From the NCBI GenBank assembly GCA_009778385.1, contig WRJX01000101.1, forward strand, positions 1 to 64,000: 64,000 nt of DNA, written 5' to 3'. This DNA is from Candidatus Bathycorpusculum sp. GTDB lineage: Archaea; Thermoproteota; Bathyarchaeia; Bathyarchaeales; Bathycorpusculaceae. Below the pieces are notes generated by a model. It was not told where the DNA came from. It made no database searches and was given only the letters and a program-made list of their open reading frames with translations. A program made the translations under genes and the position numbers. Shown piece after piece: positions 24,994-34,028 of the stretch. Within the stretch, counting starts at the first letter, position 1. The number at the start of each line of letters is the position of its first letter.

Positions 24994-26934
24994 ATGGTTA
25001 CGCTTCCCCCACAAATAATGGAGTACTTCCCCTATCCAGAAGTGCGTATACATCAAGACCAATTCATAGACACCATCTACAACGCTGTAAGTGTCAGACA
25101 ATCCGTGCTAATCGAAGGCAGCAACGGCTTAGGCAAAACCATCTCGTCACTTTCTGCATGTTTACCCGTAGCAATTGAGAAAAAACTCAAAATTCTCTAT
25201 GTCGCCAGAACCCACCGACAACATGAACGCGTCATTGACGAGTTGCGCATGATCTACAAGAAACAACCAATTAGTGGTATCTCCATTAAAGGACGTAACG
25301 AAATGTGCCTTAACTCGTTTGCAGCCAACGGCGCTTTTGACTCAAAATCACTCATGGAAATGTGTGACCTCCTAAAAGCCAAAGGCCGATGTCCTTACTA
25401 CAAAAACGTAGACATGCAAACATACGATTACCTCCAATTGGTTAAACAATTGGCCGCAAAACCTTATACCGCAACTGAAATTCAACAGGTCTGCAAAAAG
25501 AAAGAACTCTGTCCATATGAACTCGTTAAAGCATCACTACCCGATACAAAAGTCATAGCACTAAGTTATCTATACGCTTTTGACCCAATGATCCGAACAG
25601 CTTTTCTAAAACACATAAACACTGACCTCTCAAAAACAATCCTCGTAGTTGACGAAGCACATAACCTGCCTGAAACAGCCATTGACATTTCCAGCAGTAA
25701 CCTTTCACTTTTCGTTCTACGACAAGCAGAAACGGAAGCTAACCACTACGGTAACAAAGACATTGAACAATTCGCCCATTTCTTCCGTGAAGAAATAGAA
25801 AAACTAACCGAAAGCATCAACCGCGAAGAAATAATCAACCCAGATAGAATAATTGACATAATTCAAAAAGGTGGTATCTCTAACCCACGCAGCTTTTTTG
25901 AGACCATGCATGAAGTTGGTGCTGGAATCAGACGCGCCATGCTCGCAGAAGGCAAAAACCCTCGCAGCTACGTTAATTCCTTAGCTGATTTTTTACTACA
26001 TTGGCTTGAAACCTGTGACGACAGTTCATACATTAACGTTGCAAGCCGATACTATACAGAAAAAAACCAGAAAACCTCCAAACTGGAAGTCATTGCTTTA
26101 GACCCTTCAAAGATTACTGAACCCGTTTTCTCTGCAACGTACGCTAACGTCATTATGTCAGGGACCCTGCAACCACTTGACGCATACATAAAGATGACCA
26201 AACTATCAAAAACTGCTGCACAGTTCATAGCGCCTTCACCATTTCCAAAAGAACACATTTTCTCAGCCGTCTGCTATGGCGTCACCACAGCAATGGAAAA
26301 GCGAACGCCAACAATGTACAAAGCCATAATTAAACGCATAGTTGAAGTAGTAGAAAATACCCCTAAAAACATAGGCGTTTTTGTTGCTTCTTTTGATGTT
26401 ATGAATTCACTACTCAATGAAGGCTTAACTCTAGCTTTAGATAGACCACTTTACAAAGAAGAAAGAGGTATGACATCTAAACAAAATGAGAAACTTGTAT
26501 CCGACTTCAAGGCATGTGGAAATAAAATGGGTGCAGTTTTCCTCGGCGTCTTGGGTGGTAGAACATCAGAAGGTGTTGATTTTCCCGGTAACCAAATGAA
26601 CTCTGTCATAGTTGTTGGAGTACCATATGCTGAACCGACGCCTCGGGTAAAAGCACAAATTGATTATTATGAGAAATGTTTTCCCCGTTTCGGACGAGAA
26701 TACGGCTACGTGTTGCCAGCCATGAAAAAAGCTTCTCAAGCTGCAGGCCGACCCGTGCGCACTCTTGATGATCGAGGGGCAATTATATTTTTGGATTCAC
26801 GTTATGCGACAGGTTACTGCCGGAGTTTTCTGCCATCTTGGGTAAATAACGGAATGAAAATGTTGCCTGACCAAGATGGAATTTTAGCAAAAGAAGTAAA
26901 AGCGTTTTTTAGCCTTACAAAGGCATTTCTTTAA
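24994..26934 (+). CDS. XPD/Rad3-like Fe-S helicase
   Basis: A 646-residue superfamily 2 5'-3' DNA helicase. Walker A GSNGLGKT at residues 42-49, DEAH box VVDEAHNLPE near 223, and late motifs including QAAGRPVRTLDDRG (motif VI) and EGVDFPG. Between motifs Ia and II lie cysteines at about 105, 124, 133 and 173 that could hold the [4Fe-4S] cluster typical of XPD. Family members act in repair and unwinding. ATG at 24994 immediately follows the endonuclease III stop, with AAGGAG as SD inside that gene. The 3' end overlaps the convergent Clp1-like gene by 20 bases. Confidence 0.9.
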   Translation: MVTLPPQIMEYFPYPEVRIHQDQFIDTIYNAVSVRQSVLIEGSNGLGKTISSLSACLPVAIEKKLKILYVARTHRQHERVIDELRMIYKKQPISGISIKGRNEMCLNSFAANGAFDSKSLMEMCDLLKAKGRCPYYKNVDMQTYDYLQLVKQLAAKPYTATEIQQVCKKKELCPYELVKASLPDTKVIALSYLYAFDPMIRTAFLKHINTDLSKTILVVDEAHNLPETAIDISSSNLSLFVLRQAETEANHYGNKDIEQFAHFFREEIEKLTESINREEIINPDRIIDIIQKGGISNPRSFFETMHEVGAGIRRAMLAEGKNPRSYVNSLADFLLHWLETCDDSSYINVASRYYTEKNQKTSKLEVIALDPSKITEPVFSATYANVIMSGTLQPLDAYIKMTKLSKTAAQFIAPSPFPKEHIFSAVCYGVTTAMEKRTPTMYKAIIKRIVEVVENTPKNIGVFVASFDVMNSLLNEGLTLALDRPLYKEERGMTSKQNEKLVSDFKACGNKMGAVFLGVLGGRTSEGVDFPGNQMNSVIVVGVPYAEPTPRVKAQIDYYEKCFPRFGREYGYVLPAMKKASQAAGRPVRTLDDRGAIIFLDSRYATGYCRSFLPSWVNNGMKMLPDQDGILAKEVKAFFSLTKAFL

Positions 26935-28003
26935 GTTCAGGATCTAGCTTAATTCTGCCTATTGCGATACTGGCTGGTTTGCTGCTAACTGGAGTTAACA
27001 CCTTCATTACTCGTCGTGCCCGGTTGTATTCAAGCATGATGCCGATTCCAAGGAAACGTTTTGAGTTTCGTAAGCCGATAAGAATCCCTTTTTCTTTGCC
27101 TTGTTCTTTTGGAAGCACATTTTTCTCTTGAATTTCCATATAACTGGAGAACAGTGAACGTATTTTAGCGTCTTTTAGATATTTTGCATAGTTTAATTCT
27201 CGCAGTTTTGCACGTCTTTCGGGAGTACGTCCGCTAACAGCTACGGATGCTTCAACATAACATGTAGAGGCAGTTATTATGCTGGAAAGTAATGGTTTAA
27301 GTTCTTCTTGGTTTTGGATGCCAATTACCAAATCAGGTTTAAGCTGATTAACAAGTTGCAGTTTGTAGTTGACTGCGTTTTCACCTTCTACCCACCCGTC
27401 CGTGTTAATTATCACATAGTCGGCTTCGGCTTTCTGCATGATTTCTCTGTGCATTGTGACTATGCCTTCAATTGTTCTGGATACTGCCTGAATTGGTGAG
27501 GTAACCCCGATAAAGAATGCGTTAGATACCTTTAACTCATAAAGTTCAGTAACTTTTTTAATGGTGTAATCATAAGCGATAGTACATGGAGGGCCAATAT
27601 CTGACTGATCTAAGTCACTATCCAGAACTGCAACTTTGGTTTTTCCATCGATAAGCTTATTGACTAAGTAAGTGCTAAAACTGCTTTTTCCAGAATCAGC
27701 TTTGCCCATCACCATGACTACTGCTGGCTTGTTTTGTATGGTTGTGACTACTTGAAAGGCCTCATTCCATGATGTGGGGATTGTTGTTGTTTCTGTTTCC
27801 TGTACTGCTGCATTTGCTCCCAGTGAAATATGGAGCTCTGTATTTTCTAAAGCGTAGAAAGGTTGTCTTTTTCCTTCACGTACAATGACATGCTGGCTTT
27901 CTTTTATTGTATAGCCAAAGACTTCTGTTTTACCTGAAAGGACTTTTACAGATGCCGGACCATTTACTAGTAAAGTTTTGCCTGTTTCAACTGTTTTTTT
28001 CAT
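26915..28003 (-). CDS. Clp1/Grc3-type polynucleotide 5'-hydroxyl kinase
   Basis: 362 residues with an N-terminal beta-rich domain (~1-85), a central P-loop kinase domain with Walker A GKADSGKS at 100-107 and VLDSDLDQSDIGPP soon after (Walker B-like and lid), and a C-terminal beta domain. This is the archaeal Clp1 layout; the characterised archaeal enzyme phosphorylates 5'-OH ends of RNA and DNA, a likely step in tRNA splicing or RNA repair. The ATG at 28003 overlaps the upstream RNase H-fold gene by 17 bases, so they form an operon. Confidence 0.88.
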   Translation of the reverse strand: MKKTVETGKTLLVNGPASVKVLSGKTEVFGYTIKESQHVIVREGKRQPFYALENTELHISLGANAAVQETETTTIPTSWNEAFQVVTTIQNKPAVVMVMGKADSGKSSFSTYLVNKLIDGKTKVAVLDSDLDQSDIGPPCTIAYDYTIKKVTELYELKVSNAFFIGVTSPIQAVSRTIEGIVTMHREIMQKAEADYVIINTDGWVEGENAVNYKLQLVNQLKPDLVIGIQNQEELKPLLSSIITASTCYVEASVAVSGRTPERRAKLRELNYAKYLKDAKIRSLFSSYMEIQEKNVLPKEQGKEKGILIGLRNSKRFLGIGIMLEYNRARRVMKVLTPVSSKPASIAIGRIKLDPELKEMPL

Positions 28004-28637
28004 CTTTTTCTTTCCTCTCTTTTCTTTGATAAATGCAGCCTATTCTTGTCGATATTCTGGTAGCTGAAGTTATATGCCTTAAACTTCTGCTGCGTTTACT
28101 TAACGGCAAATTTGTTCCAGCTTCGCTAACTATCTCCAAAACAATTCTGGGTGGCAATGTATCATCCAAAGTTTCAATTAACCCCTTGTAAGCTGGTACT
28201 CCATTTCCAATTTTGATCTTAACGTTTGTAGCTGATAAGTTAACGTTTTTTAATATACTTTTTATTTTATTATTCGTTTCTCGTATGCTTAAACAGTTTG
28301 CCTTATCAACCACTTTGCCGTCAGCTATCACTACTAATCCCGTTACTTCACCTGGATCAATACCGATAACCATTTTCTCGTAATACTCTTTCCCCTGCAA
28401 GCTAACTATAACTTGATTTATTAAACTGTCCAGTTCATCCTCAGACGTAAACATTAAAATTTTACCGAAATCTATTTTGCTTTTTTCTTTAGGCGTTGTT
28501 ATAACTACTTTAACTTCTGAAGGTATAGGCTCATTAGGTATTAAACTGAAAAATGGTGTATTATTATCCTTAAGTAGGTTTACAATGTGAAAATAAGCTT
28601 TTCCTTGTATTGTGGCAACTGCGACTTTTACTCTCAT
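27987..28637 (-). CDS. RNase H-fold (RuvC/YqgF-like) predicted nuclease
   Basis: 216 residues. After ~90 N-terminal residues of an uncharacterised alpha/beta domain, MVIGIDPGEVTGLVVIADGKVV has the first strand and acidic residue of an RNase H-like fold, and ISRETNNK-like and KIGNGVPAYKGL segments follow. The C-terminus is strongly basic (RKERKEKDEK), as expected for a nucleic-acid-binding protein. It is an archaeal family without a firm function. It shares an operon with the Clp1-like kinase and diverges from radB, so an RNA/DNA end-processing role is plausible. ATG (MRVKVAVATI) at 28637. Confidence 0.7.
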   Translation of the reverse strand: MRVKVAVATIQGKAYFHIVNLLKDNNTPFFSLIPNEPIPSEVKVVITTPKEKSKIDFGKILMFTSEDELDSLINQVIVSLQGKEYYEKMVIGIDPGEVTGLVVIADGKVVDKANCLSIRETNNKIKSILKNVNLSATNVKIKIGNGVPAYKGLIETLDDTLPPRIVLEIVSEAGTNLPLSKRSRSLRHITSATRISTRIGCIYQRKERKEKDEKNS

Positions 28638-28715
28638 CCAGCCTACCTAATAATAATTTTTAAGCGCAAAACACATTATTAAACTGCAAGCTAATAATCT
28701 TGATGTGCATTTCCA

Positions 28716-29426
28716 GTGGTTGGTATAAAAAAAGTCTTAACAGGTATAGATTGCATTGACACCCAACTAGATGATGGTATTAATTCTGAAACAATCACAC
28801 TAATTTATGGCGAACCTGAAACTGGAAAAAGCACACTTGCAACTCAATGCGCTTTTAACTGCGCATTACAAGGCCTAAAAACCTTATACGTTGACTGTGA
28901 CAACACGTTTTCTTCCAAAAGACTCACACAGATTGCAGCTGGAAAATTTGACGAAATAGCCGACAGAATTCTACTTATCAAACCCTTAGACTTCAAAGAA
29001 CAAACCGCTGTAATAGATCGAATAGGTGATTATATAACCCCCCATTTTGGGTTAATTATCGTTGACACCATGAATTCGCTTTACGGAGCAAAATTTGCAG
29101 AAGCTCCAAACAAAGCTAAAGCCTTCAGCGTGAACCGAGAACTAAATAGACAAATGGCCATTTTAGCTCAGATAGCAAAAATCCAGAAAATTCCAATCAT
29201 AATAAATAGTCAAGTAAGAAGCATGTTCGGCGACCCATCTGGCAACGTTAAACCAGCCGCGAATCGTGTACTAACATTTTGGGCTGACAACATAATATCT
29301 CTTAAACCAACAGAAACAAAAGTAATCAAAGCAACAATAGAGAAAAACCATACAAAAATGGTACACATTACATGTTATGTACAAATAAGCGAAAGAGGTA
29401 TATCTGCGACTGAATTCTATGAATAA
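28716..29426 (+). CDS. radB: DNA repair and recombination protein RadB
   Basis: 236 residues of the RecA-fold RadB family, a RadA paralogue lacking the N-terminal HhH domain. Walker A GEPETGKST at 32-40, Walker B LIIVDTMNSLY near 108-118, and INSQVRSMFGD at about 167. RadB binds RadA and assists homologous recombination. Start GTG at 28716 gives MVGIKKVLTG, the normal N-terminus. The gene is divergent from the RNase H-fold gene, with a 78-base gap holding both promoters, and is followed by carS. Confidence 0.92.
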   Translation: MVGIKKVLTGIDCIDTQLDDGINSETITLIYGEPETGKSTLATQCAFNCALQGLKTLYVDCDNTFSSKRLTQIAAGKFDEIADRILLIKPLDFKEQTAVIDRIGDYITPHFGLIIVDTMNSLYGAKFAEAPNKAKAFSVNRELNRQMAILAQIAKIQKIPIIINSQVRSMFGDPSGNVKPAANRVLTFWADNIISLKPTETKVIKATIEKNHTKMVHITCYVQISERGISATEFYE

Positions 29427-29444
29427 AATAGTTTGGTCAAAGCC

Positions 29445-29939
29445 ATGGACATAGCCCTATTAATCTTTCAAGCCTTAATGTTTATTTTTCCCGCTTACTG
29501 CGCAAACGGCACACCAGTGCTTGCTGGTGGAGGAACCAAAATTGATTTCGGCAAAAACTTTATTGACGGTAAACGATTGTTTGGCAATAACAAAACCTTC
29601 AGAGGGTTCTTTTTCGGATGGCTTGTTGGTTTAGGCGTTGGCTTAATTGAATGCTACTTTTTTGGATTACCCCTTCTTTTTGCAGTGCTTACACCTTTTG
29701 GAGCACTTTTGGGTGATTTAACCGCTGCTTTTCTTAAAAGAAGACTAAACATTGCTCCAGGTGGTATGCTTCCTGTTGTTGACCAGCTTGATTTCGTTGT
29801 TGGTGCAATCGTGTTTTCGCTTCCGCTTTCTTTGATAAGCTGGGAAGTTGCAGTAGTGTCGCTGTTGATTACTCCGCCAATCCACTTGTTTACTAACATC
29901 TGTGCTTACAAGCTTAAACTTAAGAAGCACCCATGGTAA
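29445..29939 (+). CDS. carS: CDP-archaeol synthase
   Basis: 164 residues with about four to five membrane segments, of the CarS (formerly DUF46) family that activates digeranylgeranylglyceryl phosphate with CTP in archaeal phospholipid synthesis. Characteristic blocks: FPAYCANGTPVLAGGG, the cytosolic loop FIDGKRLFGNNKTFRGF, the acidic GALLGDLTAAFLKRR and PGGMLPVVDQLDF. The frame opens at a TTG at 29433; the ATG at 29445 starts directly at the first membrane helix as in homologues. Eighteen bases after radB. All catalytic-loop features appear intact. Confidence 0.92.
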   Translation: MDIALLIFQALMFIFPAYCANGTPVLAGGGTKIDFGKNFIDGKRLFGNNKTFRGFFFGWLVGLGVGLIECYFFGLPLLFAVLTPFGALLGDLTAAFLKRRLNIAPGGMLPVVDQLDFVVGAIVFSLPLSLISWEVAVVSLLITPPIHLFTNICAYKLKLKKHPW

Positions 29940-30030
29940 ATCCGTTGTTCAGCAACGCCAAAACATAATTTGCTGACTGCTTTTTGAAAAACTAAGCTAA
30001 TATGAAAAAGAAGAAAAAATGAAATTTTTT

Positions 30031-30489
30031 CTATAGTGATGGATGTTGCTTGAAGTTGATTGCGCTTTCAATGAATATATATGATAACAGGATAAGGCTG
30101 ATGCCGACAATCATCAACATATATGCTTGTCTTGACTTGCTAGCGCTTTTAGTACTCTGGTAAACTGCTAGTAAACCAGCAAATCCCATAAGATATAACA
30201 TCATAGATACCACTGTGTCTGCGATAAATTGATCACTGATGCTTGGGTATAGGAAGTAGAATCTATTCTGATAATATAGAGACGGTAAAATGCCTTCGCT
30301 TGTTATTGTGAATAAACCGCCTCCAAACATAAACAACGCGTAACCAATAAAAATGACTGTTATAATTAAGGCGGATGGATGAGTTGTCAAGACTTTTCTG
30401 AACCATTTGCTAAGTGAAAAGGAAACTGATGACTGAGAGGCAGTAGGGGCTGGTTTCTGTTTTATTTGCTTCTTATTTTTCTTTGACAT
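30031..30489 (-). CDS. Small membrane protein, unknown
   Basis: 152 residues: a basic, disordered N-terminus (MSKKNKKQIKQK) followed by three predicted membrane helices at about 40-63, 85-108 and 120-142 separated by a polar extracytosolic loop. The frame opens at 30507, but the ATG at 30489 has GAGGA about 10 bases upstream. Its start lies within the end of the upstream small zinc-finger gene, so the topoisomerase, zinc-finger and this gene form one operon. I do not recognise the family. Confidence 0.6.
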   Translation of the reverse strand: MSKKNKKQIKQKPAPTASQSSVSFSLSKWFRKVLTTHPSALIITVIFIGYALFMFGGGLFTITSEGILPSLYYQNRFYFLYPSISDQFIADTVVSMMLYLMGFAGLLAVYQSTKSASKSRQAYMLMIVGISLILLSYIFIESAINFKQHPSL

Positions 30490-30703
30490 TTCTACGCTCG
30501 TCCTCAATTAGATGCTTTGCTACTTCTTTAGCCCATTCTCCAGTTAATGAATTTTTCGAAATATTAGTCAAATAATCTATCCAAAAAATCTCTGTTGCCT
30601 TATTCCAAGCCTCAAACTTTTCACAGATGTTCTGATAAGCTTTCAAATGTAAACTGCAATAATCTTTTTCTTTGACTGGTCGGATACAAATTTTGCAGTT
30701 CAT
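30473..30703 (-). CDS. Small C2CH zinc-finger-like protein
   Basis: 76 residues. The N-terminus has CKIC, then CSLH 11 residues later, a compact treble-clef-like zinc site. The rest is helical and basic/acidic. Start ATG at 30703 overlaps the topoisomerase stop by 4 bases (ATGA) and its 3' end overlaps the membrane-protein gene, indicating translational coupling on both sides. It might assist the topoisomerase, whose own C-terminus carries zinc ribbons, but nothing in the sequence proves this. Confidence 0.65.
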   Translation of the reverse strand: MNCKICIRPVKEKDYCSLHLKAYQNICEKFEAWNKATEIFWIDYLTNISKNSLTGEWAKEVAKHLIEDERRNVKEK

Positions 30704-32778
30704 TGCTTTTTCTGCTCCTTAGCTGAACAGCTAGGGTTAAGGCACAAATTCCAAGGTTGCTTTGTGTTAATTAAAACTTTAATGACTGGGTAGCCGCAAG
30801 TTTTACAGGGTAACGCTAAAGGTTTAATTGTTCCTGTTTGTGGTAATGGGAAAGAGGTGCTACATTTACCTTCAAAAAAGTTGGTGCAACCGACAAAGCG
30901 CTTGTCTGTTTTTTTAGAGCGAATGATGACAAGTTTTCCTGTTTGACATTTTGGGCAGTTTCCTATGGATTGTCTGTTGAGGTGTATTTGTTTAATTTTT
31001 TGCCCAAGTTGGCCTCCGATTTCTGACTGTTTTTGTTTAAGTGTCAACGTGACAGTTTTTAGAATTTTTGTGGTGTTAGCAAGCACGTTTTGTTTGGTTT
31101 CCTGTTTTAATTGGATTTGTTCCATTTCGTTTTCAAGTTTTCTTGTCATTTCAGAGGAGACAACGCTTGGACAATAGTTTCTTAACACTTCTGTTACTTC
31201 AAAACCAAGGTCAGTAACAGTCATATTTTGTCCGCCTTCTAAATATTTGCGATCATACAATGTCTGAATTGTTGCTGCCCGAGTTGCTTTAGTGCCTATT
31301 TCTTCTTTTTCCATTTTTTTAAGAAGGCTTCGCGGGTTATATCTTGAAGGTGGTTTAGTGAAATTATCTTTTAGATTTATCTTTTTTACTGCAACTTTCT
31401 GGCCCTCAAAAAGTAGTGGCAATGAAATGTCCTTGGAATGTACATACGGCTTGTAATATTCTATCCAGCATTCTTTCAATGTACGGTAACCCATCATAAA
31501 AAATAAGTGCTGATTAATACTTACTGAGACTTTGATCCTTTGTTTAAGGGCTGGTTCACCGAAAACAGCAAAAAATCGTCTAACAATTAGGTCGTAAATG
31601 TTTTTTTCAGAGGCATCTAGTGCTCTTTCAGGCAGGTTACCTGTTGGGTAAATGGCTGGGTGGGCTGGGTCAAACTTGATACCTTCATTGGGTTTTAGCG
31701 TGGGTTGAGCTAAAAGTTTCTGTGCTATTTTCTCGTACAGTGTTGACTTGCTGAGCTTTCTAAGTATAGTGCTGTAGCCTATGGCAGGAGGCAGTTTTTG
31801 GCTGCTCGTTCTTGGATAAGAAATCAGAGTGTTAACATAGAGGTGCTGGGCAATTTTAGACGTGCGCATAGGGGTATACTTGAAAAGGCTGTAAGCTTCA
31901 CTTTGAAGCGCGCCTAAATCAAACGGTACCGGAGGCTTCTGCTGAAACTCTTCTACATCAATGTTAACAATTTGTCCTTCCTTGACTTTGCAGGCTATGG
32001 CAATAGCACTTGTCTCAGACTTAGTCTCAATAACTTTCTTTTCGTATTCGAAATCAAATATGTGATCATCTATGCTTATTTTTGCTGTTATGCTCCAAAA
32101 CGGAGTTGGAACAAAGGTTTGAATGTTTTTTTCTCGGATTTCTAGGTACTTCAAAGTTGGACCCTGCACGCGGCCCGCACTTAAAGTAGCATACATACCA
32201 CTACTTTTAGCCGCTAAGGTCAATGCACGGGAAAGATTTATGCCATATAGCCAATCTACTTCATGTCTTGCTAAGCCAGCTTCGATAAGTGCAAAATCAA
32301 GATGCGGCAATAAATTGGTGAATGATTTTCTAAGCTCTTCTCGGGTAAGTGTGGAGTATTTCATGCGCTTAGCCGTTTTTTCTTTGTCACCACAAGCATA
32401 TTTGAGGATGGAGTAGCCTATTATGCTCCCTTCAATATCATAATCACAAGCGTCAACAAATTCTTCTGCATTTTTTGCCAGTTTTGAGAGTACTTTTAAC
32501 CAAATGCGATTTTTTGAGGCGCCTTTTTCGGTCATCCAACGTGGCGCCCATTGATAATCAAAAACTGGGTAGTCCCATTCGCCTTTTTTTGTGCCTGCAA
32601 CAGTATACAGATGACCTAGAGCTGATGCCACAATTATTTCTTTATCTCCATTTTTTGCTGCAAAAAAAGGTACGTCATTATCAGTTTCTCGCGTGGTTTT
32701 GCCTTCATCGTCTAAAGCTACCGCTATACGGTTTGCAGCATCGGGCTTTTCAGAGATTATTAATGTATATTTTTTCAA
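30700..32778 (-). CDS. topA: DNA topoisomerase I (type IA)
   Basis: A 692-residue single-strand-passing topoisomerase. The toprim domain occupies ~1-150 (SEKPDAANRIA, then DACDYDIEGS with the acidic metal ligands). The catalytic tyrosine is Tyr321 in LISYPRTSS. The IGTKATRAATIQTL segment completes the type IA core. The C-terminus has two zinc ribbons (CPKC...CTNF...C and CKTC...CLNPSC). No helicase domain, so it is not reverse gyrase. First gene of an operon with two small genes. The 250-base gap upstream, shared with the zinc-ribbon gene at 33030, holds divergent promoters. Confidence 0.94.
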   Translation of the reverse strand: MKKYTLIISEKPDAANRIAVALDDEGKTTRETDNDVPFFAAKNGDKEIIVASALGHLYTVAGTKKGEWDYPVFDYQWAPRWMTEKGASKNRIWLKVLSKLAKNAEEFVDACDYDIEGSIIGYSILKYACGDKEKTAKRMKYSTLTREELRKSFTNLLPHLDFALIEAGLARHEVDWLYGINLSRALTLAAKSSGMYATLSAGRVQGPTLKYLEIREKNIQTFVPTPFWSITAKISIDDHIFDFEYEKKVIETKSETSAIAIACKVKEGQIVNIDVEEFQQKPPVPFDLGALQSEAYSLFKYTPMRTSKIAQHLYVNTLISYPRTSSQKLPPAIGYSTILRKLSKSTLYEKIAQKLLAQPTLKPNEGIKFDPAHPAIYPTGNLPERALDASEKNIYDLIVRRFFAVFGEPALKQRIKVSVSINQHLFFMMGYRTLKECWIEYYKPYVHSKDISLPLLFEGQKVAVKKINLKDNFTKPPSRYNPRSLLKKMEKEEIGTKATRAATIQTLYDRKYLEGGQNMTVTDLGFEVTEVLRNYCPSVVSSEMTRKLENEMEQIQLKQETKQNVLANTTKILKTVTLTLKQKQSEIGGQLGQKIKQIHLNRQSIGNCPKCQTGKLVIIRSKKTDKRFVGCTNFFEGKCSTSFPLPQTGTIKPLALPCKTCGYPVIKVLINTKQPWNLCLNPSCSAKEQKKQ

Positions 32779-33029
32779 GCGGTGCTAAACCACACTTGAC
32801 TGTTTGAAAAGAGCTCGCTCTTACAATAAGCTTTACACTATTTTTAAGATAGTTGGCTTTTAATCGAAAAATCACTCATCAATAATCCTGTTTACTGTCG
32901 TATTACCTAAGTTATTGTGGATAGTCTGCACTGATTCACATCTTACTATTATCAAACAAATTTTGGATGGGCAACTTAGCAATTAATAAATATCTCTAAC
33001 GATAGTTCTATCTATATTTAGGGTTCAAA

Positions 33030-33197
33030 ATGCCGCAAAGTGTCATTTGTCATGGATGCAGCTATGTTTTATACGAAGGTGTTGAATTTAGTCCTCCAGA
33101 TGAGATTATCCAACAATATGGTTGTACTTGTCCAAAATGTGGTAGAAAACTATCACTTTTGCCTTTAGATGTTGAAGTAAAACCAGTAAACAAATGA
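33030..33197 (+). CDS. 55-residue zinc-ribbon microprotein
   Basis: A short frame beginning ATG at 33030 encodes MPQSVICHGCSYVLYEG, an internal PPDEIIQQYG and CTCPKCGRKLS. The two CxxC pairs (CHGC and CPKC, with an extra Cys before the second) form a classical zinc ribbon. The coding pattern and the ATGA overlap with the following methyltransferase gene (33194-33197) show it is real despite its length. Similar small zinc ribbons are present in other TACK-like archaea as I recall. Likely role is nucleic-acid or protein binding; function unknown. Confidence 0.75.
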   Translation: MPQSVICHGCSYVLYEGVEFSPPDEIIQQYGCTCPKCGRKLSLLPLDVEVKPVNK

Positions 33198-33931
33198 TTA
33201 TGGTTATAGTAGCCATGCAAAAAACAGAACAAATTCTAGTATCTTCTGATTCTGATTCCATACAAGAAACCCACTGGGAGATGGCTGCAAAAACTCGCAT
33301 GGGCAAATATTTAACGCAAGTAGAAATAGCTTTTATAGCCAAAGCAGTTGACTTCTCTAAAACTGAGGGTGGACTTGTGCTCGATGTAGGTGCAGAGTCT
33401 GGTCGGATATCTCTTTTTGCATTAAACACTAAAACCGATGTAGTAAGTATAGATATTGACCGTGGCTCGCTTAAGCGCCTCAAGCAGCGGACGAAACAAG
33501 CATACATTGTAGTGGCCGACGCAAGAAAACTACCTTTTAATAGTGATGTTTTCGATGCCGCATTTATGATTGAAGTGTTAGACTACATTCCTGAACTTGA
33601 AGTTGCCTTAAACGAATGTAACCGAACATTAAAGCTTAATTCAAATTGTGTGCTGTCTTTTGGCAATAAGTCAAGTTTTAAAGCAAAATTGAAAGGTTTA
33701 AAGGGTAAATCGTATTTGCACTCGCACAGGGAAGTTATGCAGAACTTGCCCAAAACTGGGTTCTGTCTACATGCGCAGTTAGGGTACAATTGGTTGCCTT
33801 TTGGAAGAATTTCTCAGAACAGTTTGGTGCCTATTTTAGCGTGGCTGGAGTGGGCGTTTGGGTTAAGAAGACTGCGTAGATACAGTCCATGGGTTATGTT
33901 TCATGTGGTTAAACAATCAAATAAAAAGTAA
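33194..33931 (+). CDS. SAM-dependent methyltransferase
   Basis: 245 residues of a class I methyltransferase: motif I VLDVGAESGRISLFAL near 62-77, the acidic residue of strand 2 in VSIDIDRGSLKRL, VVADARKLPFNSDVFDAAFMIEVLDYI covering motifs II/III, and a late basic C-terminus. Motif I has GAESG in place of the commoner GCGTG. The first ATG (33194) overlaps the zinc-ribbon gene; a second in-frame ATG at 33215 (MQKTEQ) is an alternative. It precedes aglB, so a glycan or glycolipid target is conceivable, but many UbiE-like substrates would fit. Confidence 0.82.
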   Translation: MIMVIVAMQKTEQILVSSDSDSIQETHWEMAAKTRMGKYLTQVEIAFIAKAVDFSKTEGGLVLDVGAESGRISLFALNTKTDVVSIDIDRGSLKRLKQRTKQAYIVVADARKLPFNSDVFDAAFMIEVLDYIPELEVALNECNRTLKLNSNCVLSFGNKSSFKAKLKGLKGKSYLHSHREVMQNLPKTGFCLHAQLGYNWLPFGRISQNSLVPILAWLEWAFGLRRLRRYSPWVMFHVVKQSNKK

Positions 33932-34028
33932 TTGCAATGGTTATTTTTTGGAAAGCCATAAATAAACCCCCTATGATATACTCAATCTAAACTTAGATTA
34001 GAGATGGCTATACGTGAGGGGAAACTAA

